Shown here piece after piece: positions 26,909 to 34,731 of a stretch of DNA of 64,000 nucleotides. This DNA comes from Flavisphingomonas formosensis (GTDB lineage: Bacteria; Pseudomonadota; Alphaproteobacteria; Sphingomonadales; Sphingomonadaceae). The position numbers and the translations under genes were made by a program. The notes under the pieces are model-generated. The model was not told the origin of the DNA. It did not search any database and was given only the letters and a program-made list of their open reading frames with translations. Position 1 is the first letter of the stretch. Every line of letters begins with the position of its first letter. Where the stretch lies: contig NZ_WRPK01000002.1 of the NCBI RefSeq assembly GCF_009755815.1, forward strand, positions 124,001 to 188,000. Reading direction: 5' to 3'.

Positions 26909-28309
26909 TCACAACACCGGCCATTCGCAGGGAACCGGCAAGCCTGCGCGGGCGATCACCTCGCCGCCGGCCTGCTGCACATCGGCGAACATCTTCTCTT
27001 CGTCGATCAGGGTCGAGCGGTAATTCTCGACCACGCGCTGCCCGTCCACCCACACGCTATGCACGCCGCGGCCGTCCGCCGCATAGACGAGCTGGTTGAC
27101 GACGTTGAACAGCGGCACCCATTCCGGCCGATCGCGATCATGCAGCACGAAATCGGCTTTCTTGCCCGGCTCCAGCGACCCGATCAGATGGGAAAGCTGC
27201 GCGCCGCGCGCGCCGTTCAGCGTCCCCGCCTCCAGCACGCGATAGGCGGAGAAGAGCGTCGGATCGCGGCGCGAATCCTTGAAGATACCGGCCATCACGA
27301 ACATCGCGCGCATCATGTCGGCGACGTTGCCGTTATTATTGCCGTCGGTGCCGAGCTGGATGTTGACCCCCAGCGCCGCCATCTCGGGAAACTTGCCTGC
27401 GGCCGTGGCGCCATAGGCCCCCTTCATCGCCGTCATCGGGCAATGGGTGACGTTGGTGCCGCTATCGGCCAGCAGGCGCACCTCTTCATCGTCGAGATGA
27501 ATGGCATGGGTGAGCGAAAGGTGCGACCCGAGGACGCCCAGATGCCCGAGGTGCGTGATCGCGCGACGCCCGGTCGTCGCAAGATAATAGTCCGGATCGA
27601 TCGGATCGGGGCTCATATGCGCGGTGACGCCCGCCCCCTTCTCCTTCGCCAGCCGCGTCGCCTCGATCCACAGCGTGTCGGTGGCGGTGTTGTGGCCGAC
27701 CAGCGCCGGCCAGGCGGCGATCAGCGGATCGCCCGCGGTCGGATAACGATCGAGCTCGCTCTCCAGCACCTTCAGCGCGCGATCGGTGAGCGCCACCTGA
27801 TCGTCGTCGGCGGCGAAGGCGCGATCCTGCGCCCATTGGCCGACGCGCGCGCGGATGCCGGTCTCGGCGAGACCCGAGACCACCTCGTCCAGCGCCATGA
27901 TCGTGCCCGCCTCGACGAAGCAGGTGGTGCCGGTGCGCAGCATTTCCAGCGCCGCGAACTGCGCCGAAAGCCGCTCGTGCCGCGGCTCCTGCGCCATGTC
28001 GATCGGGATCAGCCAGTCGAAGACGTTGGTGCGCCAGTCGGTATCGTCGGGCACCAGGCTGCGGGTCAGCGGCTCGCCGGTGGTGTGGATATGGCCGTTG
28101 ACGAAGCCGGGCGTGACGACGAAGCGGCTGCCGTCGATCGTCTCCTTGGCTTGCACCGCCGCCGTGATCTCGGCGCTCGGCCCGACCGCATGGATGCGAT
28201 CCCCGACGAGGGCGATCGCGCCGTCGCGGAAGATCCGCCGCTCGCCGTCCATGGTGACGATCCAGGCATTGCGGATCAGCAGGTCGACGGGCGTGGGGGC
28301 GTCGGTCAT
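26909..28309 (-). CDS. amidohydrolase (TRZ/ATZ-type deaminase or dechlorinase family)
   Basis: A 466-residue metal-dependent hydrolase of the amidohydrolase superfamily. The HxH metal motif is PGFVNGHIHT; further ligands are the His in THAIHLDDEE and the Asp in QLGTDGNNNGN. The C-terminal strand/Gly motif LEPGKKADFVLHD is typical. Members deaminate or dehalogenate purine, cytosine and triazine rings or cleave related C-N bonds. The ATG at 28309 has GGGAGAGG upstream; the frame to 28399 adds 30 unrelated residues. Substrate unknown. It starts 71 bases after the TauD-like stop, with a small hairpin between. Confidence 0.87.
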   Translation of the reverse strand: MTDAPTPVDLLIRNAWIVTMDGERRIFRDGAIALVGDRIHAVGPSAEITAAVQAKETIDGSRFVVTPGFVNGHIHTTGEPLTRSLVPDDTDWRTNVFDWLIPIDMAQEPRHERLSAQFAALEMLRTGTTCFVEAGTIMALDEVVSGLAETGIRARVGQWAQDRAFAADDDQVALTDRALKVLESELDRYPTAGDPLIAAWPALVGHNTATDTLWIEATRLAKEKGAGVTAHMSPDPIDPDYYLATTGRRAITHLGHLGVLGSHLSLTHAIHLDDEEVRLLADSGTNVTHCPMTAMKGAYGATAAGKFPEMAALGVNIQLGTDGNNNGNVADMMRAMFVMAGIFKDSRRDPTLFSAYRVLEAGTLNGARGAQLSHLIGSLEPGKKADFVLHDRDRPEWVPLFNVVNQLVYAADGRGVHSVWVDGQRVVENYRSTLIDEEKMFADVQQAGGEVIARAGLPVPCEWPVL

Positions 28310-28333
28310 TGCGCCTCTCCCCTCTTGAGCCCG

Positions 28334-28349
28334 CTCCCGCAAGCGGGAG
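28334..28349. repeat. short intergenic hairpin
   Basis: A perfect 7-bp stem CTCCCGC/GCGGGAG with a two-base AA loop between the TauD-like and amidohydrolase genes. It lies inside a probable operon, so it may tune processing rather than end transcription. Confidence 0.5.
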
Positions 28350-28379
28350 AAGGCTCCGACGCGCCATATCCGTACCCCA

Positions 28380-29210
28380 TCAGAACGGCGCCCCGTCACC
28401 AGCGATCGTCACCCGATAGCCCGAACGGATATGCGGGAAATAATCCCAGATCGCGGTGTGCTGCGCCGCGCGATTGTCCCAGAAGGCGATCGAATGCTTC
28501 TGCCAGCGGAAGCGCACCTGGAATTGCGGCTTGGCGCAATGGGCGTGGAGATAGGCGAGCAGCGCCTCGCTCTCGTCGCGCGGCAGGCTCTCGATATGGG
28601 CGGTGAACTGCTTGTTGACGAACAGCGCCTTGCGCCTTGTCTCGGGATGGGTGCGCACCACCGGATGGCGCGACTTGGGGAAGGTCTTGTCCGGCGGCGA
28701 GAAGGCAGCGAACACCCGCGCACCGTCATGCACCGCGGTGAGCCCGTCGAGATGCGCCTTCATCCGATCGCTCAGCGCCTCATAGGCGGCGACCATATTG
28801 GCGAACGCGGTATCGCCGCCGACCTCCGGCACGGTGTGCAGGCAGAGCAGGCTGCCCATCGGCGGCACGGGATCGCAGGTGAGGTCAGAATGCCAGTCCT
28901 CCCCGGCCACATATTTGGAGGCGCCGTCGGCATGGATGCGCACGATCTCGGGATGGTCGGGCAGGCCCGCGACGCCGCTATGGATGTGCAGTTCGCCGAA
29001 CGCGCGGCCGACCCGCTTCATATCCTCGAAATCGAGCGGCTGGTCCCGGAAGAAGATGACGTTGTGATCGAGCAACGCGCGTCGCAGCCGGGCGACATCC
29101 TCGGCGGCCAGCGGCTGGCGCAGGTCGATACCGGAAATCTCCGCCCCGATCACCGGGGACAGCGGGTGGACGGCGATGCCGGATTCGGAGGAGCGAAGAG
29201 CGGTTGCCAT
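28380..29210 (-). CDS. TauD/TfdA-family 2-oxoglutarate dioxygenase
   Basis: A 276-residue Fe(II)/2-oxoglutarate oxygenase, paralog of the protein at 13735-14553. Iron ligands are in WHSDLT and DNRAAQH, and the 2-oxoglutarate Arg is in RSGYRV. It is the first gene of a minus-strand run with amidohydrolase, MFS, M20 and AraC/amidase genes. Likely role: oxidative release of a group from a heteroatom-bearing carbon before amide hydrolysis; the substrate is not known. Confidence 0.92.
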   Translation of the reverse strand: MATALRSSESGIAVHPLSPVIGAEISGIDLRQPLAAEDVARLRRALLDHNVIFFRDQPLDFEDMKRVGRAFGELHIHSGVAGLPDHPEIVRIHADGASKYVAGEDWHSDLTCDPVPPMGSLLCLHTVPEVGGDTAFANMVAAYEALSDRMKAHLDGLTAVHDGARVFAAFSPPDKTFPKSRHPVVRTHPETRRKALFVNKQFTAHIESLPRDESEALLAYLHAHCAKPQFQVRFRWQKHSIAFWDNRAAQHTAIWDYFPHIRSGYRVTIAGDGAPF

Positions 29211-29455
29211 GTCCGCGATGCTCCCAGACCCTCACCCCCCGGTCTTGACGATCCGCGCCCGAACTTTTTCGGGCGTCCATCCTTCGCGGAATGCGCGATA
29301 GGCTGCTGGACATAGCGGTGGAGCGTTAGCCGAAACCGCGAAGCCAGTTTGGCGTCCACCTGCTTCGATGCATTGTCTACAACGCAGAGTAAGATAGAAC
29401 ATGAGGTGAACACAACCTCGCTTACTCGAGCGAAGCGCGAATCCCGGAGCGATGA
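29211..29455. other. gene-free divergent upstream region
   Basis: No reading frame here looks real on either strand. It should contain the promoter of the TauD-like operon (minus) and of the broken gene at 29456 (plus). An 8-bp hairpin CGCCCGAA/TTCGGGCG with a four-base loop lies at 29256-29275. GC content falls toward the right, marking the left edge of a low-GC island. Confidence 0.5.
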
Positions 29456-29912
29456 ATGATCTCAAAAAGCCAGTGGAGATTTGCGCTCGGCTTCTTGGTC
29501 GCCGGTCTCGCCACTTGCACCGCGCATTCTGCAGCCAAGCGGGAACATCGCCTGCCCAAAGACTTAAAATGGGGCCGATGCCTGGCTCAACGTGAATGGT
29601 AAAACCAGGATATCGGGAAAATGCGCCTATAAAATAGAGCAAAATGGTGAATTCTACATTGAGGGTCCTCGGCAACTTCACTGGGGCATTGATTATCCCG
29701 AGCCCGAAATCCAAGCCGATGAACAGTCACGAGATTATTGGGCATCTATCTACAACGACAAGAAAGGCTGGTGGGGATATGGAAATGAAGACATACTTTC
29801 CACGCACGGCGAGGGTGATTCGTGGACGCTTCGACGGCAGGGAGCATGCTACACCGGCACAGGCAAATCCACGAGAAAGGGAACAGTCCGAATATGCTTG
29901 TGGCGCAGATAA
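29456..29912 (+). pseudogene. exported small protein split by a +1 frameshift
   Basis: The ATG at 29456 (CGGAGCG upstream) opens a signal peptide-like start (MISKSQWRF, hydrophobic core GFLVAGLATC, AHSA), but this frame stops at 29600. From 29568 the next frame continues as a sensible protein: NGADAWLNVNGKTRISGKC, then YKIEQNGEFYIEGPRQ, ending ICLWRR. Removing one A from the run at 29566-29569 joins both parts into a 151-residue exported protein with conserved-looking Cys and Trp residues. The cause could be mutation, sequencing error or programmed slippage. Family unknown. It sits in a low-GC island beside a lipoprotein and a toxin-like gene. Confidence 0.55.
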
Positions 29913-30045
29913 ATTATTTAACCCATTATGGAATATACCGCCCCGGCATTCCCACGTATTGAGAATGTAACGATCTATTTTTACAATTATAATATATTTC
30001 GATAATTAATCGATGATTTTATGACGTACACGGCAACCTTAAGAT

Positions 30046-30471
30046 TTATTGTTTTATAAACGCAATATGGTCACGCGTCTCAACAGACCCGTATAAAACA
30101 CAGATTTCTTTACCACACCAGTTCGATCGATTATTATCCGATGTAACAGAGAAACTCAGATCGTTTCCCGGATAAAATAGAGAACCCGGGCTGACATTTT
30201 CAAACATTCCTGCCTGTTTAACAAATCTCTTTGCTTCGGTATGCTTGAAAAAATCTTGGAGTTCGATTTCGATGCCGCCCGGATTCCTGAAACGGCCGTC
30301 AAAGCACGCTGAACCGTCACAGAACCGGAAACTGCGATCCGGACGCAACGTCACAGAGTAACCCTGATCGGATCGCCATTCCCCCATTAAATCCGCATAG
30401 GAGGCATCCTTGGGATCGCACCCTCCAAGCAGACATGAAGAGATAAGAAATAGAGTATGATAAAATCGCAT
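30046..30471 (-). CDS. small lipoprotein, possible immunity protein
   Basis: A 141-residue lipoprotein. The ATG at 30471 gives a signal peptide ending in the lipobox LLGGC. The mature part reads like a small beta-rich domain (LMGEWRSDQGYSVTLRPDRSFRFCDG) with four further Cys, likely paired in the periplasm. GC is low compared with the flanks. It lies 142 bases downstream of, and on the same strand as, the gene whose low-GC 3' end looks like an exchanged toxin domain. That is the usual position of an immunity gene. The immunity role is inference; no family is recognised. Confidence 0.65.
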   Translation of the reverse strand: MRFYHTLFLISSCLLGGCDPKDASYADLMGEWRSDQGYSVTLRPDRSFRFCDGSACFDGRFRNPGGIEIELQDFFKHTEAKRFVKQAGMFENVSPGSLFYPGNDLSFSVTSDNNRSNWCGKEICVLYGSVETRDHIAFIKQ

Positions 30472-30613
30472 CAAGGCCGCTCTTTCAGATAGTCTGGGAT
30501 AGGAACAGACCACTCAAATATGATTTTGACACTCGACAAAGGCCCACTTTTAGGAAGATCTATAAATCTATCTTGCAGAGTAATCAAGTTCCCTCCGGGA
30601 AACGACAGCATCG

Positions 30614-32392
30614 TCATGTCATTGTCAGCCCGAGAATAAATCGATCATCTTTTACATACGCTTCCAATCCATGAGTTATCGTTCCAACGATATCGCCCAT
30701 TTGAGTACCATCTTTGAACCCTAAAGCACCATCAACAGGGGTGAAATCTCTGAATACGAAATTATCTACTTTATCCCCGTCTTTTAGATACCCCCTTTTC
30801 CCCTTCTTATACGCCATATATCGCATGGCTTCTATTTGCTCGCGCTCGAAATACCCTCCGGTCTCTCCGGTAAAGAGCTCCTTTAAACCTTGGGATTGCG
30901 GTCCATAATAGAATACTTTCCTTCCCTTCCCACTCAGGAAGCTCCCAAGTACGTCTCTAGCAGATTGCGACGTTTTTGGATCTTTAATCGCCTTTCCGAC
31001 ACTCCACTCAGCAAATCCTCTCCAATTGCCATTCCATTTCCTTCTTGTCCAATCTGCAATACCAGCCCTATCCAATTTCGGCTTTACGATATCAGGATCA
31101 TATACCGCGCTCTCCAAGTCATTATTGATGAAATTCGAAGAAGATATATTGTCCAATTCTCCACGTTCAGGGGAACTAAAAGGTCGATAACCCGATGGCT
31201 TAGACATCTCGCCCTCTGACACAGGGCCAAATAGATCGACTTGTGAATGTGGGAGTCTTTCGAACGTTTTGCGCACCTCGTCGTTTGTCAGCACCCCCCG
31301 CGCCGCCCTGTTAGCTAGTGCCCTGTAAAGCCCAGGATTGGCCACTGCTCCCTCGCCGCGCAAATTCGCCGCCATCACGGCGTTCACCATCTTCAATCTA
31401 TCCGGTGTCAGCGCATAATAATCCGCCGGCGGTATGCCGCGCAGCGTTTGCATCTCCGGATCGAGCACGGCGGCCATTACGCGGGATAAGGCCGCATCCT
31501 GTTCCTTTTCCGCAGTCCTGCGGTCGCCTTCGGCCATGTCCGCGAGGCGCTGCTTGAGCCCGTCGGCGATGGGCGCATCGAGCCCCATCGCGTCCACGGC
31601 GGCATGCTGGGCAGGCAGGTCACCGCCTTCCTCGCGGATCAGGTCGGCAAGCCCTTCCTGCTGCTGCTCCGCCACATAGGGCTGCAGCATATTCTTCAGT
31701 CGCTCGACCTTCGCCGGATCGCTGATCATTCCGCCGTGCGCGTCCAGCCAGCCTTGCGCGTGCTGGGGATCGTGCTGCGCCAGATGCTCGACCAGATCCG
31801 CATGCGCCGCGCCGAGCGCGTCCGTTTCCGCTGCGCTTGTCGCATCCGGATCGAGGCCCTGCCGGCGGCTGCGCCCACGCACCTCACCGATGATGCGCCG
31901 CTCGCCTTCCGCCACGGCGCGCATGTCGTTCAACCGCGCGCCGCGGCGCATCGCTGCCAGCGCCAGATCCTGGCGCTGGCGGGATTCGCTGTCGTTGAAA
32001 GCTTGGGTCTCACGGTCCGCATGGGCACGCGCCTCGTCGCCCCAGGCCGAAAGGCGCGGCTCCATGATGTCGCGGTACATGTTTCGCTGCCGCGTGGTCG
32101 CCAGTTCGCCCAGCGGCCGGCGCACGATCTCGTGCAGCGACTGCTCGATATCCTTCCAGCGCGTCGCGGCGTCCTCGCCGCGCGCGGCGAACCATGGACC
32201 GGACAGCGTCTTCCAGCGGTCCACCGTGTCATTGTCGGCCTTGCGCACCAGCGCCTCGTCGAGGTGCAGCTGGATCGGGTCGTCGTCCTCCGGCAGGCCG
32301 GAGACGGCGGGGGTTGCGGGGCTATCCGGTGCGGTGGGCGTTTCGGCCCAGACGACGGGATAGAGCGGATCGGGGTGTGGGACTCTTGGCAT
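30614..32392 (-). CDS. phage-structural-like protein with foreign C-terminal domain (polymorphic-toxin-like)
   Basis: A 592-residue protein starting at ATG 32392 (the TTG at 32398 is also possible). Roughly residues 1-370 are high-GC, helical and Ala/Arg/Glu-rich, resembling phage internal-virion or tail-associated proteins (RRPLGELATTRQRNMYRD, EHLAQHDPQHAQGWLDAHGG). From about residue 375 (near base 31276) GC drops sharply and composition changes to Lys/Gly/aromatic-rich (GKGRKVFYYGPQSQGLKEL, RGYLKDGDKVDNFVFRDF, ITHGLEAYVKDDRF). No other phage genes are nearby. Such an abrupt change inside one frame, with a small lipoprotein gene after it, is how polymorphic toxins with swapped C-termini look. 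The toxin activity is not identified. Confidence 0.6.
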   Translation of the reverse strand: MPRVPHPDPLYPVVWAETPTAPDSPATPAVSGLPEDDDPIQLHLDEALVRKADNDTVDRWKTLSGPWFAARGEDAATRWKDIEQSLHEIVRRPLGELATTRQRNMYRDIMEPRLSAWGDEARAHADRETQAFNDSESRQRQDLALAAMRRGARLNDMRAVAEGERRIIGEVRGRSRRQGLDPDATSAAETDALGAAHADLVEHLAQHDPQHAQGWLDAHGGMISDPAKVERLKNMLQPYVAEQQQEGLADLIREEGGDLPAQHAAVDAMGLDAPIADGLKQRLADMAEGDRRTAEKEQDAALSRVMAAVLDPEMQTLRGIPPADYYALTPDRLKMVNAVMAANLRGEGAVANPGLYRALANRAARGVLTNDEVRKTFERLPHSQVDLFGPVSEGEMSKPSGYRPFSSPERGELDNISSSNFINNDLESAVYDPDIVKPKLDRAGIADWTRRKWNGNWRGFAEWSVGKAIKDPKTSQSARDVLGSFLSGKGRKVFYYGPQSQGLKELFTGETGGYFEREQIEAMRYMAYKKGKRGYLKDGDKVDNFVFRDFTPVDGALGFKDGTQMGDIVGTITHGLEAYVKDDRFILGLTMT

Positions 32393-32445
32393 GACCAAGC
32401 CGTCCCATCGAGCCGGGGATTGCCGCTAGGATTCATCCCACTTTT

Positions 32446-32529
32446 CGTCATCCCAGCGAAAGCTGGGATCGCTCACCAATGGCACCCGGTTCGCTGCTGA
32501 GGGCGATCCCAGCTTTCGCTGGGATGACG
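32446..32529. repeat. REP/BIME-like element, perfect 27-base inverted repeat
   Basis: Arms at 32446-32472 and 32503-32529 are exact inverted repeats separated by 30 bases. Each arm also folds on itself: ATCCCAGC and GCTGGGAT flank a GAAA tetraloop (TTTC in the other arm). This nested arrangement is typical of paired REP sequences moved by RAYT-type transposases; no RAYT gene is in the window. The rest of the gap 32399-32586 is empty. Confidence 0.85.
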
Positions 32530-32586
32530 AGATTGGTCCGAAGATAGAGATGGTCGACCTGCGCTCAACCAGCCCACCGCGCGCCC

Positions 32587-33558
32587 TCACCCCCCGTAGC
32601 TGGCGCGGGCCATCTGCTCGATATGCTCGCCGACGGTGAGGTCGAACAGCGCGTCGAACGCGTCATTGGCCGGCACGGTCGGCGCGCGGCCCATCTTGTA
32701 GAAATGGTCGAGCTCGAAGAACACCGCCACCGAATGGCGCGCACGGTCGGCCGCGTTGTTGCGGACGCGATGCAGGTTGGCGCGGTAGAGGCCGGCGCTG
32801 AACCGCTCCATCATCTGGCCGATGTTGATCACGAAGGTGCCGCGGATCGGCGTTGCCAATATCCATTCGTCGTCGGCGTTCCGCACCTCGAGGCCCGCCA
32901 TGTCGTCCTGCAGCAGGATGGTGATCGATCCCCAGTCGCTGTGCGCGCCGGCGCCGAGCCGGTTGAACGCCGTATCCGCCGGCTGCGGCGGATAGTGGAG
33001 CAGCCGCATGCCGCATTGCGGATCCTGGAGCCCGTCCGCGAAATAGCCGGGATCGAGGTCCAGCGAGGCGGCGAGGCAGCCCATCAGATGGGTGCCGATG
33101 CGGATGATCTCGGCCTCATAGGCCTCCATCTGCTCGCGGAAGCCCGGCAGCCCGGCCGGCCAGAGATTGGGACCGTAATTGGGAACGCCCGCCTGGACAT
33201 GGGGATGCTCCGGCCCGAGCTCGCGGCCGAGCATGAAGCTTTCCTTGAGATCGGGCGGCGATCCGGGATCGAGGATCTGCAGCCCTTCCTCATAGCCGCG
33301 CCGGCAGGGCGAATGCGCGATCGCCACCGCGCGCTTGGCCTCGGCCGGCTGCGCGAAGAAGCGGCGCGTCATCTCGATCTGATTGTCCATCAGCGCCTGC
33401 GGCACGCCATGGCCGGAGATGTAGAAGAAGCCGGTCTCGCGGCAGGCCTTGTGGATCTCCCATCCCACGCGGCGCAGCGCCTCGGGATCGTCGAAGCTGC
33501 CGGCAAGGTCGATCACCGGGATGTGCGATGCGGCGCTGGGCGGGGTATAGACGATCAT
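32587..33558 (-). CDS. isopenicillin-N-synthase-like 2-oxoglutarate/Fe(II) oxygenase
   Basis: A 323-residue non-heme iron oxygenase. The N-terminal DIOX_N domain has IPVIDLAGSF and TGFFYISGHGVP. The catalytic barrel has HxD (GAHSDWGSIT), the distal His (YRANLHRVRN) and the co-substrate Arg/Ser pair (RHSVAVFFE). Its ATG overlaps the stop of the VOC gene by four bases (ATGA), so translation is coupled. It probably oxidises the same intermediate that the VOC protein handles. Confidence 0.9.
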   Translation of the reverse strand: MIVYTPPSAASHIPVIDLAGSFDDPEALRRVGWEIHKACRETGFFYISGHGVPQALMDNQIEMTRRFFAQPAEAKRAVAIAHSPCRRGYEEGLQILDPGSPPDLKESFMLGRELGPEHPHVQAGVPNYGPNLWPAGLPGFREQMEAYEAEIIRIGTHLMGCLAASLDLDPGYFADGLQDPQCGMRLLHYPPQPADTAFNRLGAGAHSDWGSITILLQDDMAGLEVRNADDEWILATPIRGTFVINIGQMMERFSAGLYRANLHRVRNNAADRARHSVAVFFELDHFYKMGRAPTVPANDAFDALFDLTVGEHIEQMARASYGG

Positions 33559-33944
33559 GATCCGATGGGTGCGCTGATGCGGAAGACGTTGCCGTCGGGA
33601 TCGCGCAGCACCGCCTGGTGCTGCCCGAAGAAGGTGTCGAAGCCGGGCTTGACCAGCGTGGCGCCGGCCGCGACTGCCCTGTCGGCGCCGGGGCCGACCT
33701 CGGCGACGCTGCCCACCGCGAAGGTCAGCACCGAGCGGAAGCCAGTCGGGTTTGCGTCCTCGGCGAGGCCCAGCGTTTCATAGGCGCCGGCATAGGCAAA
33801 GCCGATCTTGCAGCCGCCGGCGATCACCTCGCGATAGCGATGATCGCGCGACGCCTCGATCTCCTCGAGGCCGAGCGCATCGACATAGAATTGCGCGAGA
33901 CGGTCCACGTTGGTTGAGAGGAAGGTGACGTAGGTGAGGGTCAT
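33555..33944 (-). CDS. VOC (glyoxalase-fold) family protein
   Basis: A 129-residue single-module VOC protein: MTLTYVTFLSTNVDRLAQFY opens it and LRDPDGNVFRIS closes it, the standard family ends. The ATG at 33944 is chosen over an in-frame start at 34100, which reads through a REP-like repeat. It is coupled by ATGA overlap to the IPNS-like oxygenase. The reaction is unknown; members range from dioxygenases and isomerases to binding proteins. Confidence 0.82.
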   Translation of the reverse strand: MTLTYVTFLSTNVDRLAQFYVDALGLEEIEASRDHRYREVIAGGCKIGFAYAGAYETLGLAEDANPTGFRSVLTFAVGSVAEVGPGADRAVAAGATLVKPGFDTFFGQHQAVLRDPDGNVFRISAPIGS

Positions 33945-33961
33945 AGCGCCCAACCTAAAAC

Positions 33962-34051
33962 CCGTTCGGGCTGAGCCTGTCGAAGCCCTCCCTTCTGCTC
34001 TTCCCGAAGCAAGAAAGAAGGAGAGCACTTCGACAAGCTCAGTGCGAACGG
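33962..34051. repeat. REP-like element, copy 1 of a two-copy family
   Basis: Arms at 33962-33985 (CCGTTCGGGCTGAGCCTGTC...) and 34028-34051 are inverted repeats with few mismatches, spaced 42 bases apart. The same arm sequence recurs at 63134-63218. It separates the RutB-like gene from the VOC gene. Confidence 0.8.
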
Positions 34052-34071
34052 AATGACGAAGACGAAACGAG

Positions 34072-34731
34072 TCATTTGGCCCACGCCCCGATAACCGCAT
34101 CGCTCGTCACCAGGAACGCCACATTCTTCTGCAGCGCGTTCAGCGCGCCATAATGGAGATCGTCCCCGAACGCCGCGCACGCATCCGACACCACGAAGAC
34201 ATGATAGTCGCGGTGGAACGCCGCCCGCGCGGTGGAATCGACGCAGCAATCGGTGCTGATGCCGGTGATCACCAGCGTCTCGATCCCGCGCCCGCGCAGC
34301 TGTTCGTCGAGGTCGGTGCCGTGGAAGCTGTCGAACATCAGCTTCTCGATCTCGATGTCGCCCGGCTCGGGCTTCACCCGATAATAGTCGGCGCCGCCGT
34401 CGTCGGTGCGGCAGATGCCCTGCCCACCCGGCATGCCGCGCCGCTCGTAGAGCGTCTTCAGCGCGTTGGAGTCCGTCTCCGGGCTCGTCACGACACGCAT
34501 GAAGGCCACCTCCGCGCCGGCCTTCCGCGCCGCTGCGATCAGCCGGTCGATATTGTCGAGCGCGGGTTCGGCAACGCTCATGTCGACGCCATGGCGGCCG
34601 AGCAGTCCCGCGGGCGAGGCGAAGTCCGTCTGGATATCGACGACGATCAGCGCTGTCTTCTCCGGCACGATCATCGGCGCGATGGCCTGTGCGTCGAGAT
34701 GCGGCAGTTCGGCGAGGACGGCCTCAGACAT
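34072..34731 (-). CDS. RutB-like isochorismatase-fold cysteine hydrolase
   Basis: A 219-residue hydrolase. The catalytic triad is visible: Asp in IVVDIQTDF, Lys in IEIEKLMFDSF and nucleophilic Cys in GISTDCCVDSTAR. Family members hydrolyse ureidoacrylate (RutB), N-carbamoyl amino acids, nicotinamide or isochorismate. Its start overlaps the end of the RutA-like gene by eight bases, the same order (A then B) as in rut pyrimidine operons, so a ureido or carbamoyl product is a reasonable substrate guess. No rutC, rutD or rutF homolog is seen beside it. Confidence 0.85.
   Translation of the reverse strand: MSEAVLAELPHLDAQAIAPMIVPEKTALIVVDIQTDFASPAGLLGRHGVDMSVAEPALDNIDRLIAAARKAGAEVAFMRVVTSPETDSNALKTLYERRGMPGGQGICRTDDGGADYYRVKPEPGDIEIEKLMFDSFHGTDLDEQLRGRGIETLVITGISTDCCVDSTARAAFHRDYHVFVVSDACAAFGDDLHYGALNALQKNVAFLVTSDAVIGAWAK

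Noticed and set aside
29232-29714. 160-codon minus-strand frame in the low-GC region
   Set aside because: Overlaps the exported-protein frames, has no ribosome site and no family resemblance.
30614-32392. Prophage remnant
   Set aside because: Only one phage-like gene; no integrase, terminase, capsid or attachment repeats are seen around it.
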